Shown: positions 7,991-16,849 of the stretch, piece by piece
How the letters are laid out: each line of letters starts with the position of its first letter
Numbering within the stretch: position 1 is the stretch's first letter
Source: JALZAI01 sp038212215
Lineage (GTDB): Bacteria; Actinomycetota; Actinomycetes; Mycobacteriales; Jatrophihabitantaceae
Length of the DNA stretch: 64,000 nucleotides
Assembly: GCA_038212215.1 (NCBI GenBank)
Contig: JBBQUT010000012.1
Span: 1 to 64,000 of the forward strand
Direction: 5' to 3'
Notes under the pieces: generated by a model
Database searches by the model: none
What the model was told of the DNA's origin: nothing
Seen by the model: the letters and a program-made list of their open reading frames with translations, nothing else
Made by a program: the position numbers and the translations under genes

Positions 7991-8836
7991 GTGACGGCGA
8001 TCATCCTCGACGGCTCGGCCACCCTCGCCGCGATCAAGGCCGAGCTTCGCGCGCGGGTGCAGCGGCTGGCCGACGCAGGCGTCGTCCCGGGTTTGGGGAC
8101 GATCCTGGTCGGCGACGATCCGGCCAGCGCGTGGTACGTCAACGCCAAGCACAAGGATTGCGCCGAGATCGGGGTCCGCAGCATCCGGCGGGACCTGCCG
8201 GCCGGCACCGGGCAGGCCGACGTCGAGGCCGCCGTCGACGAGCTGAATGCCGACCCGTCCTGTACCGCGTTCCTCGTCCAGCAACCCACCGGCCTGGACG
8301 AGAACGCGATTCTTGCCCGTGTCGATCCGCAGAAGGACGTCGACGGGCTGCATCCGCTCAATCTCGGCTGGCTTGTGCTCGGCAAGCCGGCGCCGCTGCC
8401 GTGCACCCCGACCGGGATCATCGAACTGCTGCGCCGCTTCGACGTGCCGATCGCCGGCGCGAATGTCGTGGTGATCGGCCGGGGGATCACGGTGGGGCGT
8501 CCACTGGCGCTCATGATGACCCGGCGCAGCGAGAACGCCACGGTCACGGTCTGCCACACCGGCACGCGCGATCTGGCCGAACATGTGCGCCGTGCTGACA
8601 TCGTGGTTGCGGCTGCGGGCTCGGCGGCTCTCGTAACGGCGGACATGGTGAAGCCCGGCGCGGCAGTCCTCGACGCCGGGGTAAGCCGGGTCAACGGCAA
8701 GCTCGCCGGGGATGTGGCGGCCGCGGTAGCGGACGTGGCCGGCTTTCTCAGCCCGAACCCCGGCGGCGTCGGCCCGATGACCCGAGCCATGCTGCTGACC
8801 AACGTGGTCGATGCGGCCGAGCGCATGGCCGGCTGA
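7991..8836 (+). CDS. folD: methylenetetrahydrofolate dehydrogenase / methenyltetrahydrofolate cyclohydrolase
   Basis: FolD interconverts 5,10-methylene-, methenyl- and 10-formyl-THF using NADP. Visible are the substrate region SAWYVNAKHKDC with its catalytic Tyr and Lys (about residues 44-53), QQPTGLDENA near 97, PQKDVDGLHP near 115, and the NADP-binding GRGITVGRP near 163. PGGVGPMTRAMLLTN lies at the C-terminus. I chose GTG at 7991 because the protein then begins VTAIILDGSA as in the family and a purine-rich site (GGCAGGATGGGGG) precedes it; TTG at 7973 is possible. The DUF3017 gene starts one base after its stop. Confidence 0.95.
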   Translation: MTAIILDGSATLAAIKAELRARVQRLADAGVVPGLGTILVGDDPASAWYVNAKHKDCAEIGVRSIRRDLPAGTGQADVEAAVDELNADPSCTAFLVQQPTGLDENAILARVDPQKDVDGLHPLNLGWLVLGKPAPLPCTPTGIIELLRRFDVPIAGANVVVIGRGITVGRPLALMMTRRSENATVTVCHTGTRDLAEHVRRADIVVAAAGSAALVTADMVKPGAAVLDAGVSRVNGKLAGDVAAAVADVAGFLSPNPGGVGPMTRAMLLTNVVDAAERMAG

Positions 8837-8837
8837 C

Positions 8838-9134
8838 ATGCTGTTGCGGGCGCTACGGTGGCTGCGCGCGGAGACCGCTTTCGTCCTCGTCATCGCGATC
8901 GCGGTGTCCGCGGTCGCGTTCCTGTTGCTCGATCCGGGCAACTGGCGCCCGGGCGCCGCCATTATCGCCGCAGCGCTGTTGCTCGCCGCCGGGTTCCGCA
9001 TCGTCCTGCCCGCGCCGGCCGCGGGGCTGCTCGCCGTCCGCGGGCGGTGGCGGGACGTGGTGTTCTACCTGGGAACCGGGGCGGTGATTCTCGGCGTAGC
9101 CCTCCGCCTGCGCACCAACGGGTCGACGGGCTAG
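8838..9134 (+). CDS. DUF3017 small membrane protein
   Basis: This protein of about 98 residues has three predicted membrane helices: ETAFVLVIAIAVSAVAFLLL, GAAIIAAALLLAAGFRIVL and VVFYLGTGAVILGVALRL. Size, topology and position between folD and mdh match the actinobacterial DUF3017 family, whose function is unknown. ATG at 8838 follows the folD stop by one base, so the two are probably co-translated. Confidence 0.8.
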   Translation: MLLRALRWLRAETAFVLVIAIAVSAVAFLLLDPGNWRPGAAIIAAALLLAAGFRIVLPAPAAGLLAVRGRWRDVVFYLGTGAVILGVALRLRTNGSTG

Positions 9135-9177
9135 CGTGACCCGCAGAGCACAAGTCATCGCATTCGAGGAGAGCAAT

Positions 9178-10143
9178 ATGTCCGACAGCGTCCGCCACGG
9201 CAAGGTCACCGTCGTTGGGGCCGGCTTCTACGGCTCCACCACCGCACAGCGGCTGGCCGAATTCGACGTCTTCGAGACGGTCGTGCTGAGCGACATCGTC
9301 GAAGGCAAGCCGGAGGGTCTCGCCCTCGACCTGAACCAGTCGCGTCCGATCGAGGGCTTCGAGACCACTGTCGTCGGCGCCACCACCACACCCGATGGCG
9401 CGGGTTACGAGCCGACCGCGAACTCTGACGTCGTCGTCATCACGGCCGGCCTGCCCCGCAAGCCTGGCATGAGCCGAATGGATCTGCTGGGGGTCAACGC
9501 CAAGATCGTGCGCGGCGTCGCCGAGAACATCGCCAAGCACTCGCCCAACGCGGTGATCATCATCGTGTCCAACCCGCTGGACGAGATGACCGCGCTCGCG
9601 GCGCTCGCCTCAGGTTTTCCGAAGAAGCGGGTGTTCGGCCAGGCGGGCGTACTGGACACCGCGCGCTTCACCAACAACGTTGCGACGACGCTGGGCGTGC
9701 CGGTCGCCTCGGTGCAGACGCTGACCCTCGGTTCGCACGGCGACACGATGGTGCCGGTGCCCTCTGCGTGCTTCGTCGACGGCAAGCCGCTCGCCGACGT
9801 CATGGACGAGGCGACCATCGAGGAACTGGTCACGCGCACCCGTAACGGTGGTGCCGAGGTTGTCGCACTGCTCAAGACCGGCTCGGCGTACTACGCGCCG
9901 TCGGCGGCAGCGGCCCGGATGGCGCGTGCCGTCATCGAGGACACCGGCGAGGTCATCCCCGTGTGCGCGTGGGTGGACGGTGAGTACGGCATCAGCGGTG
10001 TGTACCTGGGTGTCGAGGCCGAGATCGGACGTGAGGGCGTCAAGAGGGTCGTCGAGCGCGACCTGTCTGAAACGGAGCGGGCCGGGCTCAAGGCCGCCGC
10101 CGACGCCGTGCGCGCCAAGCAGGCGGACGTAGCCGACCTGTAG
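9178..10143 (+). CDS. mdh: malate dehydrogenase (LDH-like type)
   Basis: This NAD-dependent enzyme oxidises malate to oxaloacetate in the TCA cycle. It has GAGFYGSTTA (Rossmann loop, about residue 14), DIVEGKPEGLALDL, the substrate Arg region RKPGMSRMDLL and SNPLDEM. The catalytic histidine motif GSHGDTMVP lies near 187. Length 321 and these motifs fit the LDH-like MDH group rather than the dimeric type found in many other actinobacteria. ATG at 9178 follows GAGGAGAG, which decides the start against an in-frame GTG at 9136. A hairpin follows the gene. Confidence 0.93.
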   Translation: MSDSVRHGKVTVVGAGFYGSTTAQRLAEFDVFETVVLSDIVEGKPEGLALDLNQSRPIEGFETTVVGATTTPDGAGYEPTANSDVVVITAGLPRKPGMSRMDLLGVNAKIVRGVAENIAKHSPNAVIIIVSNPLDEMTALAALASGFPKKRVFGQAGVLDTARFTNNVATTLGVPVASVQTLTLGSHGDTMVPVPSACFVDGKPLADVMDEATIEELVTRTRNGGAEVVALLKTGSAYYAPSAAAARMARAVIEDTGEVIPVCAWVDGEYGISGVYLGVEAEIGREGVKRVVERDLSETERAGLKAAADAVRAKQADVADL

Positions 10144-10152
10144 CGCGAGCTT

Positions 10153-10173
10153 TCGGGCCGGGGAGAAGCCCGA
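10153..10173 (+). terminator. hairpin between convergent mdh and the PaiB-like gene
   Basis: TCGGGC (10153-10158) pairs with GCCCGA (10168-10173) over a nine-base loop. It lies in the 35-base gap between convergent genes and could serve both. The stem is short. Confidence 0.4.
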
Positions 10174-10178
10174 GCGGG

Positions 10179-10799
10179 TCAGGAGAGCGGAGTACGGCGC
10201 TGCAGATGCCGCAACGCCGCTGCATCGCCGGGCCCGCCGCGCTCCGCGAGCTTCTCGGCCACGGCGGCGCGATGCGGCTCATCGGCGTTTCCGCCGTACT
10301 TGAATTTCGCGCGTACCGAGCGCACCGACAGCTCCAGCGCGCGGATGCTGTGCAGGGTGCGGCCGTGTTCGATCGGGTCGGCTGCGCCCGAACCCGGCTC
10401 GGTGACCGCGAGCTGCGCCCGCAGGATCGCCGCCTTGTCCTCGGCCACGTCGACGATCCGCGCGGCGGCGACGAGTTGCACCGCGGCGTAGTACGTCGTG
10501 GGGACGCCGAGGCGCGGGTCCTCGTCGCCGATCGCCTTCCAGGCGGTCGGTACGTAGCTCCAATCGCCGGCGATGCTGAGTAGCACCAGCGGATTCTGCG
10601 CTATTGCCGCCCAGATCGGATTCGGACGCGCCAGGTGCAGCAGCACCTGGGTGGGCGAGGTGAGCGCGAACTGGGTCGGCACCACAATCGGGACGTCGCG
10701 ATCGCGCCCGGCGGCGACGAGATGGCCGAAGCCTTGGGCGCGCACGAAGCCCACCCACTCGTGTTCGGACATCGCAGCGTCCCACGGGTGGATCAACAT
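10179..10799 (-). CDS. PaiB-like FMN-binding protein
   Basis: This 206-residue protein resembles the PaiB / FMN-binding negative transcriptional regulator family with a flavin-reductase-like split-barrel fold. Supporting segments are PTQFALTSPTQVLLHLARPNP, LLSIAGDWSYVPTAW, VPTTYYAAVQL and the C-terminal VRAKFKYGGN in place of the usual KFKLSQN. It may bind FMN or a related cofactor; a regulatory role is inherited from the family name and not shown here. Its ATG overlaps the stop of the upstream DUF885 gene (TGATG), so translation is coupled. Confidence 0.75.
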   Translation of the reverse strand: MLIHPWDAAMSEHEWVGFVRAQGFGHLVAAGRDRDVPIVVPTQFALTSPTQVLLHLARPNPIWAAIAQNPLVLLSIAGDWSYVPTAWKAIGDEDPRLGVPTTYYAAVQLVAAARIVDVAEDKAAILRAQLAVTEPGSGAADPIEHGRTLHSIRALELSVRSVRAKFKYGGNADEPHRAAVAEKLAERGGPGDAAALRHLQRRTPLS

Positions 10800-12490
10800 C
10801 AGTCGAACTCTGCGAGCATTGCGCCGCGCAGTACGTCCAGGCCGAGCGAGCCCACGTCGAGTGCGCGGCGGTGGAAGTCCTTGAGATCGAAATCGGCGCC
10901 TTCACGCTCGCGGACCTGTTCCCGCAGCTGCACCCAGAACCGCTCGCCGATCTTGTAGGAGGCCGCCTGTCCGGGCCAGCCGAGGTAGCGGTCCAGTTCG
11001 AAGCGCAGCGTGGCGGGTGTCTCGTGGACGTGCGTCGAGAGCATCGTCCACGCCTTGTCGTAGGTCCAGTCCCCGCCGCCCACCTCGTTCGGAGCCGGGA
11101 AGCCACAGTGCATGCCCACGTCGATGACAACTCGGACCGCCCGCAATGCCTGGGCGTTGAGCATGCCGAGGTAGTCGCCGGGATCGTCGAGGAAACCTAG
11201 ATCGGCCATCAACCGCTCGGCGTAGAGCGCCCAGCCCTCACCGTGCCCGCTGACCCAGGACCCCTTTCGGCGCCACCGATTGAGCAGTTCCCGGCGGTAG
11301 GCGGTCTGGGCCACTTGCAGGTGGTGTCCGGGTACTCCTTCGTGATAGACCGTCGACAGTTCGCGCCAGGTGGCGAAGTGGGTGACGCCCGCGGGCACCG
11401 ACCACCACATCCGTCCGGGACGAGTGACCAGGTCCTCGCTGGGACCGGTGTAGTAGATGGCGCCGTCGTGCGTCGGGGCGATGCGGCACTCCAGGCGACG
11501 GATCGGCTCCGGGATGTCGAAGTGCGACATGGCGAGCGCCGCCATTGCGGCGTCGGAGCGTTCCTGCATCCAGGCCTGCAGTGCGTGCGTGCCCTCGACG
11601 TTGCGGGCCGGGTCGGCGTCAAGAATGCTCATCGCCGCCAGCACCGACGCGCCCGGCTCGATCCGCTGCGCGGTCAGCGCCGCCTCGTCGACGATGCGCG
11701 CCAACTCTTGCTGCCCCCACGCATAGGTGTCTTCGACGTCGATCCGCGTGCCGAGGAATGCTCGCGAGTAACGGACGTAGGCGTCGCGACCAACCGCGTC
11801 GCCCGCCGGCGCGAGCGCCATCAGTTCTTCGCCGAGAAAGCTCGCCAACGTGGCGTAGGCGTCGGCAGCCCGCTCGGCGTTGCGCTCGAGTTCGGTCTGC
11901 AACGAGGCCGGTAACGGCCGGTTGTCGTCGGCTGCCGCCTCGCGTGCGAAAGTGGCGAAAAACCCGGCCGGGCCGAGGTGCTGCTGCACCTGAGTGATTA
12001 CCGCAGCGACCTGGCGCGCCGGCGCGACGACCCCGCGCGCCGCGGCGGAGCGCAACGAACCGAGGTAACCGTCGATCGCGCGCGGGACGGCAGCGAGCCG
12101 GGTGGCGATGACCGACCAGTCGTCCGGCGTCTGGGTCGCGTTGAGATCGAAGCACTCCCGGATGGTCTGCGCGGGTGAGGCGATGTTGTTCAGTTCCGCC
12201 TCCTCCACCCCGAGTGCTCGGATGGCCTGCGCGGCCTCGAGTTCCTCGCGCAGGGCGGCGGCGGTGATCCGGTCGGTGGCGTCGATCGCCTCGGTGGCAT
12301 CGAGTTCGGCGAGCACACGTCGGCGTAGCGTGGCGCGCTGCTCGTACCACTGCGGGCTGAGCTCGGGCAGTTCGTGGTCGTGGCCGGGCAGACCTACATC
12401 GGTCGCCACCCTCGGGTCCAGGGCAGCGGCGTCGGCAAGGTAGCGCTCAGCGACCGCGTCCATGGCGGTCGAAGTCCGCAACGTACTCAT
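10799..12490 (-). CDS. DUF885 family protein, predicted zinc metallopeptidase-like
   Basis: This 563-residue protein carries YHEGVPGHHLQ (about residues 382-392), the HExxH-like signature of the DUF885 family, which is distantly related to M2/M3-type metallopeptidases. WRRKGSWVSGHGEGWALYAERLM follows, and the C-terminus has the conserved PGQAASYKIGE. There is no signal peptide, so it is probably cytoplasmic. Substrate unknown. The start codon lies about 90 bases from the divergent icd gene, and it probably forms a two-gene operon with the PaiB-like gene. Confidence 0.85.
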   Translation of the reverse strand: MSTLRTSTAMDAVAERYLADAAALDPRVATDVGLPGHDHELPELSPQWYEQRATLRRRVLAELDATEAIDATDRITAAALREELEAAQAIRALGVEEAELNNIASPAQTIRECFDLNATQTPDDWSVIATRLAAVPRAIDGYLGSLRSAAARGVVAPARQVAAVITQVQQHLGPAGFFATFAREAAADDNRPLPASLQTELERNAERAADAYATLASFLGEELMALAPAGDAVGRDAYVRYSRAFLGTRIDVEDTYAWGQQELARIVDEAALTAQRIEPGASVLAAMSILDADPARNVEGTHALQAWMQERSDAAMAALAMSHFDIPEPIRRLECRIAPTHDGAIYYTGPSEDLVTRPGRMWWSVPAGVTHFATWRELSTVYHEGVPGHHLQVAQTAYRRELLNRWRRKGSWVSGHGEGWALYAERLMADLGFLDDPGDYLGMLNAQALRAVRVVIDVGMHCGFPAPNEVGGGDWTYDKAWTMLSTHVHETPATLRFELDRYLGWPGQAASYKIGERFWVQLREQVREREGADFDLKDFHRRALDVGSLGLDVLRGAMLAEFD

Positions 12491-12579
12491 GCCTCGAGCC
12501 TATGGGCCGCTCACGACAGAATTGTCGAATCAAGCTAACTTGATCTCAAGAGAACTGACGGCGACGGTGAGGCATAACC

Positions 12580-13809
12580 ATGGCGAAGATCGACGCACCG
12601 AAGATCAAGGTGCAGGGGACGGTCGTCGAATTGGACGGCGACGAGATGACCCGCATCATCTGGCAGTTCATCAAGGACAAGCTGATCAATCCCTATCTCG
12701 ACGTCAACCTCGACTACTACGACCTCAGCATCGAGCACCGCGATGCCACCGAGGACCAGGTGACCGTCGATGCGGCCAATGCAATCAAGCGGCACGGCGT
12801 CGGCGTCAAGTGCGCCACGATCACGCCGGACGAGGCGCGTGTCGAGGAGTTCGGTCTGAAGAAAATGTGGCGCTCACCAAACGGCACCGTCCGCAACATT
12901 CTTGGTGGGGTGATCTTTCGGGAACCGATCATCATGAAGAACGTGCCCCGGCTCGTCCCGGGCTGGACCAAGCCGATCGTCATCGGCAGGCACGCCTTCG
13001 GTGACCAGTACCGCGCCACCGACCTGCGGATCCCGAGCGAAGGCACCCTGACGATGACGTTCACCCCCAAGGACGGCAGCGAGCCGACCGAGGTCGAGGT
13101 CTTCGAGTTCCCGGGCGCGGGCGTCGCGCTCGCCATGTACAACCTCGATGACTCGATCCGCGACTTCGCCCGCGCATCGTTGCGCTACGGGCTCAACCGC
13201 AGCTACCCGGTGTACCTGTCGACCAAGAACACCATTCTGAAGGGCTACGACGGCCGGTTCAAGGACATCTTCGCCGAGGTCTTCGCGGCGGAGTTCGAGG
13301 CTGATTTCGACGCCGCCGGGATCACCTACGAGCACCGTCTGATCGACGACATGGTCGCGGCGTCGCTGAAGTGGGAGGGCGGCTACCTCTGGGCGTGCAA
13401 GAACTATGACGGCGACGTGCAGTCCGACACCGTGGCGCAGGGATTCGGTTCGCTCGGGCTGATGACCTCCGTGCTGATGACGCCGGACGGCAAATGTGTA
13501 GAGGCCGAGGCGGCGCACGGCACCGTCACGCGGCACTTCCGCCAGCACCAGCAGGGCAAGCCCACCTCGACCAACCCGATCGCGTCGATCTTCGCGTGGA
13601 CGCGCGGACTGGCCCACCGTGGTGTGCTCGACGGCACGCCGGAGGTCACCGCCTTCGCCGAGACGCTGGAACGGGTCTGCATCGACACTGTCGAGGGCGG
13701 CCAGATGACCAAGGACTTGGCACTGCTGATCAGCGCGGACGCCCCGTATCTGTCCACCGAGGAGTTCCTCGACGCGATCGAGGCGAACCTGCAGCAAGCG
13801 ATGGCCTGA
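12580..13809 (+). CDS. icd: NADP-dependent isocitrate dehydrogenase (eukaryote-like dimeric type)
   Basis: This enzyme decarboxylates isocitrate to 2-oxoglutarate with NADP. Characteristic segments are VELDGDEMTRIIWQFIKD near the N-terminus, KSPNGTxRN-type WRSPNGTVRNILGG (about residues 93-106), DQYRATD, NTILKGYDGRF, LIDDMVAASLKWEGG and EAEAAHGTVTRHFR. Length 409 and sequence match the type II homodimeric IDH. ATG at 12580 is preceded by GTGAGG. It is divergent from the DUF885 gene and stands alone on its transcript. Confidence 0.96.
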   Translation: MAKIDAPKIKVQGTVVELDGDEMTRIIWQFIKDKLINPYLDVNLDYYDLSIEHRDATEDQVTVDAANAIKRHGVGVKCATITPDEARVEEFGLKKMWRSPNGTVRNILGGVIFREPIIMKNVPRLVPGWTKPIVIGRHAFGDQYRATDLRIPSEGTLTMTFTPKDGSEPTEVEVFEFPGAGVALAMYNLDDSIRDFARASLRYGLNRSYPVYLSTKNTILKGYDGRFKDIFAEVFAAEFEADFDAAGITYEHRLIDDMVAASLKWEGGYLWACKNYDGDVQSDTVAQGFGSLGLMTSVLMTPDGKCVEAEAAHGTVTRHFRQHQQGKPTSTNPIASIFAWTRGLAHRGVLDGTPEVTAFAETLERVCIDTVEGGQMTKDLALLISADAPYLSTEEFLDAIEANLQQAMA

Positions 13810-13876
13810 CCCGGACGTCGCCAGACCCGCACGGCAACGGGCCGAACGAAGCGGGTAGGTCGGTAGCTTTACAACT

Positions 13877-15241
13877 GTGGCCGGACAGACCCTGATCAAC
13901 GTCGGCATCGTCTTGCTGCTCATCGCCATTGAGGGACTCTTCGTTGCTGCCGAGATCGCGCTCGTGTCACTGCGCGAGGGGCAGGCCCGCGCCATGGCGG
14001 AGACCGGTCGCCGTGGTGCCGCGGTGGCCCGGCTCGTTGGGGACCCCAACCGCTTCCTCGCCACGGTCCAGATCGGCGTCACCTCGACCGCGCTGCTGTC
14101 CAGCGCGTTCGGTGCCGTGACGCTGTCTGACGAACTCAAGGTCTACCTCGTCGCTCAGGGCTGGGGCGACGGCCTGGCCGGCGCGACCGGCGTCGTCGGC
14201 GTCACGCTGGCCATCTCGTTCGTGACCCTCGTCATCGGCGAGCTCGCCCCCAAGCGGCTTGGGCTGCAGCGCCCCGAAGCGACCGCGCAGCTCTTCGCCC
14301 CGACGCTCGCGCGGATCGCGGTCACCTTCCGCCCGGTGATCTGGCTGCTCTCCAAGTCGACCAACGGGGTAGTGCGGGTGCTCGGCGGCGACCCGTCCGC
14401 CCGCAGACAGCCGATCAGCGAGGAAGAACTGCGCGGCCTCGTCGCCGCACACGAGTCGTTGTCCACGGACGAGCGGCGCCTCATCGACGACGTATTCGCC
14501 GCCGGCGAGCGGACGATCAGCGAGGTGATGGTGCCACGCACCGACGTGTGCTTCCTGGACGGCTCGCTGACCGTGAGCCGTGCCGTGAAGCTCGCCGCCG
14601 AACAACCGCACGAGCGTTACCCGGTGTTCGGACGTGATCACGACGACGTACTAGGTGTGGTGCACATCCGCGAACTGATGTTTGGCGGCGCGCGGGATGG
14701 TCGCGACCGCACCGTCGCGGACCTCGCACGCGAGGTGAAACAAATGCCCGGCACCAAGCGAGTCCTGTCGGCGCTCTCGGAGATGCGCCGCGAGGGACAC
14801 CATCTCGCCATCGTCGTGGACGAGTACGGCGGCACAGACGGCATCGTGAGCCTGGAGGATCTCGTCGAGGAAGTGATCGGCGACATCCGCGACGAGAGCG
14901 GTATCGGCGGCGGCGAACCGGTACGGCTCTCCGGCGGGGTGATCGAACTCGACGGCAAGGAGAACCTGGACGAGGTGGCCGAGCTCTCCGGGCTGGAGCT
15001 GCCCGAAGGTCCCTACGCGACGCTCGGCGGGTACGTCATGGCGGCCCTCGGCCGGCTACCGAAGCTCGACGATCACATCTCGTACGAGGGGTACCTGCTC
15101 GACGTGATCGAGGTCGACGGTCGCCGTGCTGCGCGGATTCGGCTCACCCCGCCGACCGGCCCCGCGAGCGACGATCCACCGGCAGTGTCAGAATCGGTAC
15201 GTGCCCCCGAACAGCGAGGTGCCGGACAGCGACGTGAGTAG
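13877..15241 (+). CDS. CNNM/CorC-type membrane protein (hemolysin-family; DUF21-CBS-CorC_HlyC)
   Basis: The domains in order are a DUF21 membrane region with four predicted helices (about residues 1-185), a CBS pair (about 215-335; MVPRTDVCFLD, RYPVFGRDHDDVLGVVHIRELM, HHLAIVVDEYGGTDGIVSLEDL) and a CorC_HlyC C-terminal domain (about 350-430). A charged tail ends it. The family covers Mg2+/Co2+ transport or efflux; the name hemolysin is historical. The start is GTG at 13877. The end overlaps the chosen trpS start by eight bases, suggesting co-expression. Confidence 0.9.
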   Translation: MAGQTLINVGIVLLLIAIEGLFVAAEIALVSLREGQARAMAETGRRGAAVARLVGDPNRFLATVQIGVTSTALLSSAFGAVTLSDELKVYLVAQGWGDGLAGATGVVGVTLAISFVTLVIGELAPKRLGLQRPEATAQLFAPTLARIAVTFRPVIWLLSKSTNGVVRVLGGDPSARRQPISEEELRGLVAAHESLSTDERRLIDDVFAAGERTISEVMVPRTDVCFLDGSLTVSRAVKLAAEQPHERYPVFGRDHDDVLGVVHIRELMFGGARDGRDRTVADLAREVKQMPGTKRVLSALSEMRREGHHLAIVVDEYGGTDGIVSLEDLVEEVIGDIRDESGIGGGEPVRLSGGVIELDGKENLDEVAELSGLELPEGPYATLGGYVMAALGRLPKLDDHISYEGYLLDVIEVDGRRAARIRLTPPTGPASDDPPAVSESVRAPEQRGAGQRRE

Positions 15242-16259
15242 CTCTGCGGCCGAGCGAAAGCCGCGTGTCCTTTCCGGGATCCAGCCGACTTCGGACTCAT
15301 TCCACCTAGGCAACTATGTCGGTGCGATCAAGCAGTGGGTGAATCTGCAGGACAGCCACGAAGCGTATTACTGTGTCGTCGACCTGCACGCGCTCACCCT
15401 CGAGCCGCCGGCGCCCGAGGATCTGCGGCGGCGCACCCGCACCGCCGCGGCGCAGTTGCTCGCGGCCGGTCTGGATCCGAAGCGCTGCAGCCTGTTCGTG
15501 CAGAGCCACATGCCGCAACACCCGCGCCTTGCCTGGGTGCTGGAGTGCCTGACCGGATTCGGCGATGCCAGCCGGATGACTCAGTTCAAGGACAAGTCCA
15601 CGCGTCCGGGTGCCGAGCATTACTCGGTGGGCCTATTCACCTATCCGGTGCTGCAGGCCGCGGACATCCTGCTGTATCAGGCTGATCACGTCCCGGTGGG
15701 TGAGGACCAGCGCCAACACCTGGAACTCACCCGCAATCTCGCGCAGCGCTTCAACTCCCGCTACGGCGAGACGTTCACCGTGCCGGAGGCGTTCGTCCCC
15801 GGCCGGATGGCGAAGGTGCTCGACCTGCAGAATCCTTCGGCGAAGATGAGCAAGTCGCTCGGTGACGCTGGGACCGTGAACCTGCTCGACGCGCCGTCCG
15901 CCATCGTGAAGAAGATCAAGCGGGCGGTCACCGACACCGGCAGCGAGGTGCGCTACGACCCGCAAGCGAAACCGGGAGTGTCCAACCTGCTGGCTATCCT
16001 CGGCGCGGTCACCGACCGCCCGATCAGTGCAGTCGAGGGCGACTTCGTCGGTCAGGGTTACGGCGCGCTGAAAGTCGCGGTGGCTGACGCCGTCGTCGCA
16101 TTTGCCGAGCCGTTCGCCCGCCGTACGCGCGAATTGCTCGAGGATCCGGCGGAGCTGGACCGGCTGCTGGCAGGCGGCGCCGACCGGGCCGGCGCATTGG
16201 CGTCGGTGACCCTGCGCACGGCGTACGACCGGGTCGGTTTCCTGCCGGCGCCGCGCTGA
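15234..16259 (+). CDS. trpS: tryptophanyl-tRNA synthetase
   Basis: This class I synthetase charges tRNA-Trp. It shows the HIGH-like region PTSDSFHLGNYVGA (about residues 16-29), the Trp-binding region with DLHALT, GEDQRQHLELTRNLA, and KMSKS near 204. Length fits TrpS. I chose GTG at 15234 (MSSSAAERKPRVLSG), preceded by GAGGT 13 bases upstream. In-frame GTGs at 15201 and 15219 are alternatives that would add 11 or 5 residues. The stop overlaps the next ATG (TGATG). Confidence 0.95.
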   Translation: MSSSAAERKPRVLSGIQPTSDSFHLGNYVGAIKQWVNLQDSHEAYYCVVDLHALTLEPPAPEDLRRRTRTAAAQLLAAGLDPKRCSLFVQSHMPQHPRLAWVLECLTGFGDASRMTQFKDKSTRPGAEHYSVGLFTYPVLQAADILLYQADHVPVGEDQRQHLELTRNLAQRFNSRYGETFTVPEAFVPGRMAKVLDLQNPSAKMSKSLGDAGTVNLLDAPSAIVKKIKRAVTDTGSEVRYDPQAKPGVSNLLAILGAVTDRPISAVEGDFVGQGYGALKVAVADAVVAFAEPFARRTRELLEDPAELDRLLAGGADRAGALASVTLRTAYDRVGFLPAPR

Positions 16260-16795
16260 TGGCCGACGAGGTCACGCTGGGGGTCGCCATCGCCATCCCG
16301 CAGCCGCACGCCACGGTGCTCGCGAATTGGCGCAAGCGGGTCGGGGATCCGGCGGCCGAGCTGGTCTGGCCCCACGTCACGCTGCTGCCCCCGACTCCGG
16401 TGCCGACCGAGGCGATGCCGGAGATCGAGCGGCACCTCACCGATGCTGCCGCCGCGTCGCGTCCGTTCGTCATGCATCTTGCCGGAACCGGGACGTTCCG
16501 GCCGACGTCGCCAGTGGTCTTCGTGCAGGTGGCCCGCGGGGGCGGCGAATGCGAGGAGCTCGAGGCGGCGATCCGGCAGGCCCCGCTGGATCGGGCATTG
16601 CAGTTCCCGTACCACCCGCATGTCACGATCGCGCAGGGGCTCGAAGACGATGCGCTCGACAACGCCTATAACGGGTTGGCCGATTTCGTGGCGCGGTTCC
16701 GGGTACATCACATCGTGTTGTTCTCGCGCGATCCCGACGGCAGCTGGCACTGGCGCACGGAATTCGTGCTCGGCGGCGATTTCGAGTCAGAGTGA
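16259..16795 (+). CDS. 2'-5' RNA ligase / phosphoesterase superfamily protein
   Basis: This 178-residue protein carries two H-x-T motifs, WPHVTLLPP (about residues 38-46) and YHPHVTIAQG (about 118-127), spaced as in the 2H phosphoesterase (LigT/CPDase) superfamily. Members act on 2'-5' linked or cyclic phosphates of RNA or nucleotides; the real substrate is unknown. It is translationally coupled to trpS. Confidence 0.87.
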   Translation: MADEVTLGVAIAIPQPHATVLANWRKRVGDPAAELVWPHVTLLPPTPVPTEAMPEIERHLTDAAAASRPFVMHLAGTGTFRPTSPVVFVQVARGGGECEELEAAIRQAPLDRALQFPYHPHVTIAQGLEDDALDNAYNGLADFVARFRVHHIVLFSRDPDGSWHWRTEFVLGGDFESE

Positions 16796-16849
16796 ACGCA
16801 GCCCGGCGCCCGAGTGAGCTGCGCGCGCGCAGTGAGTAATCATGGCGGG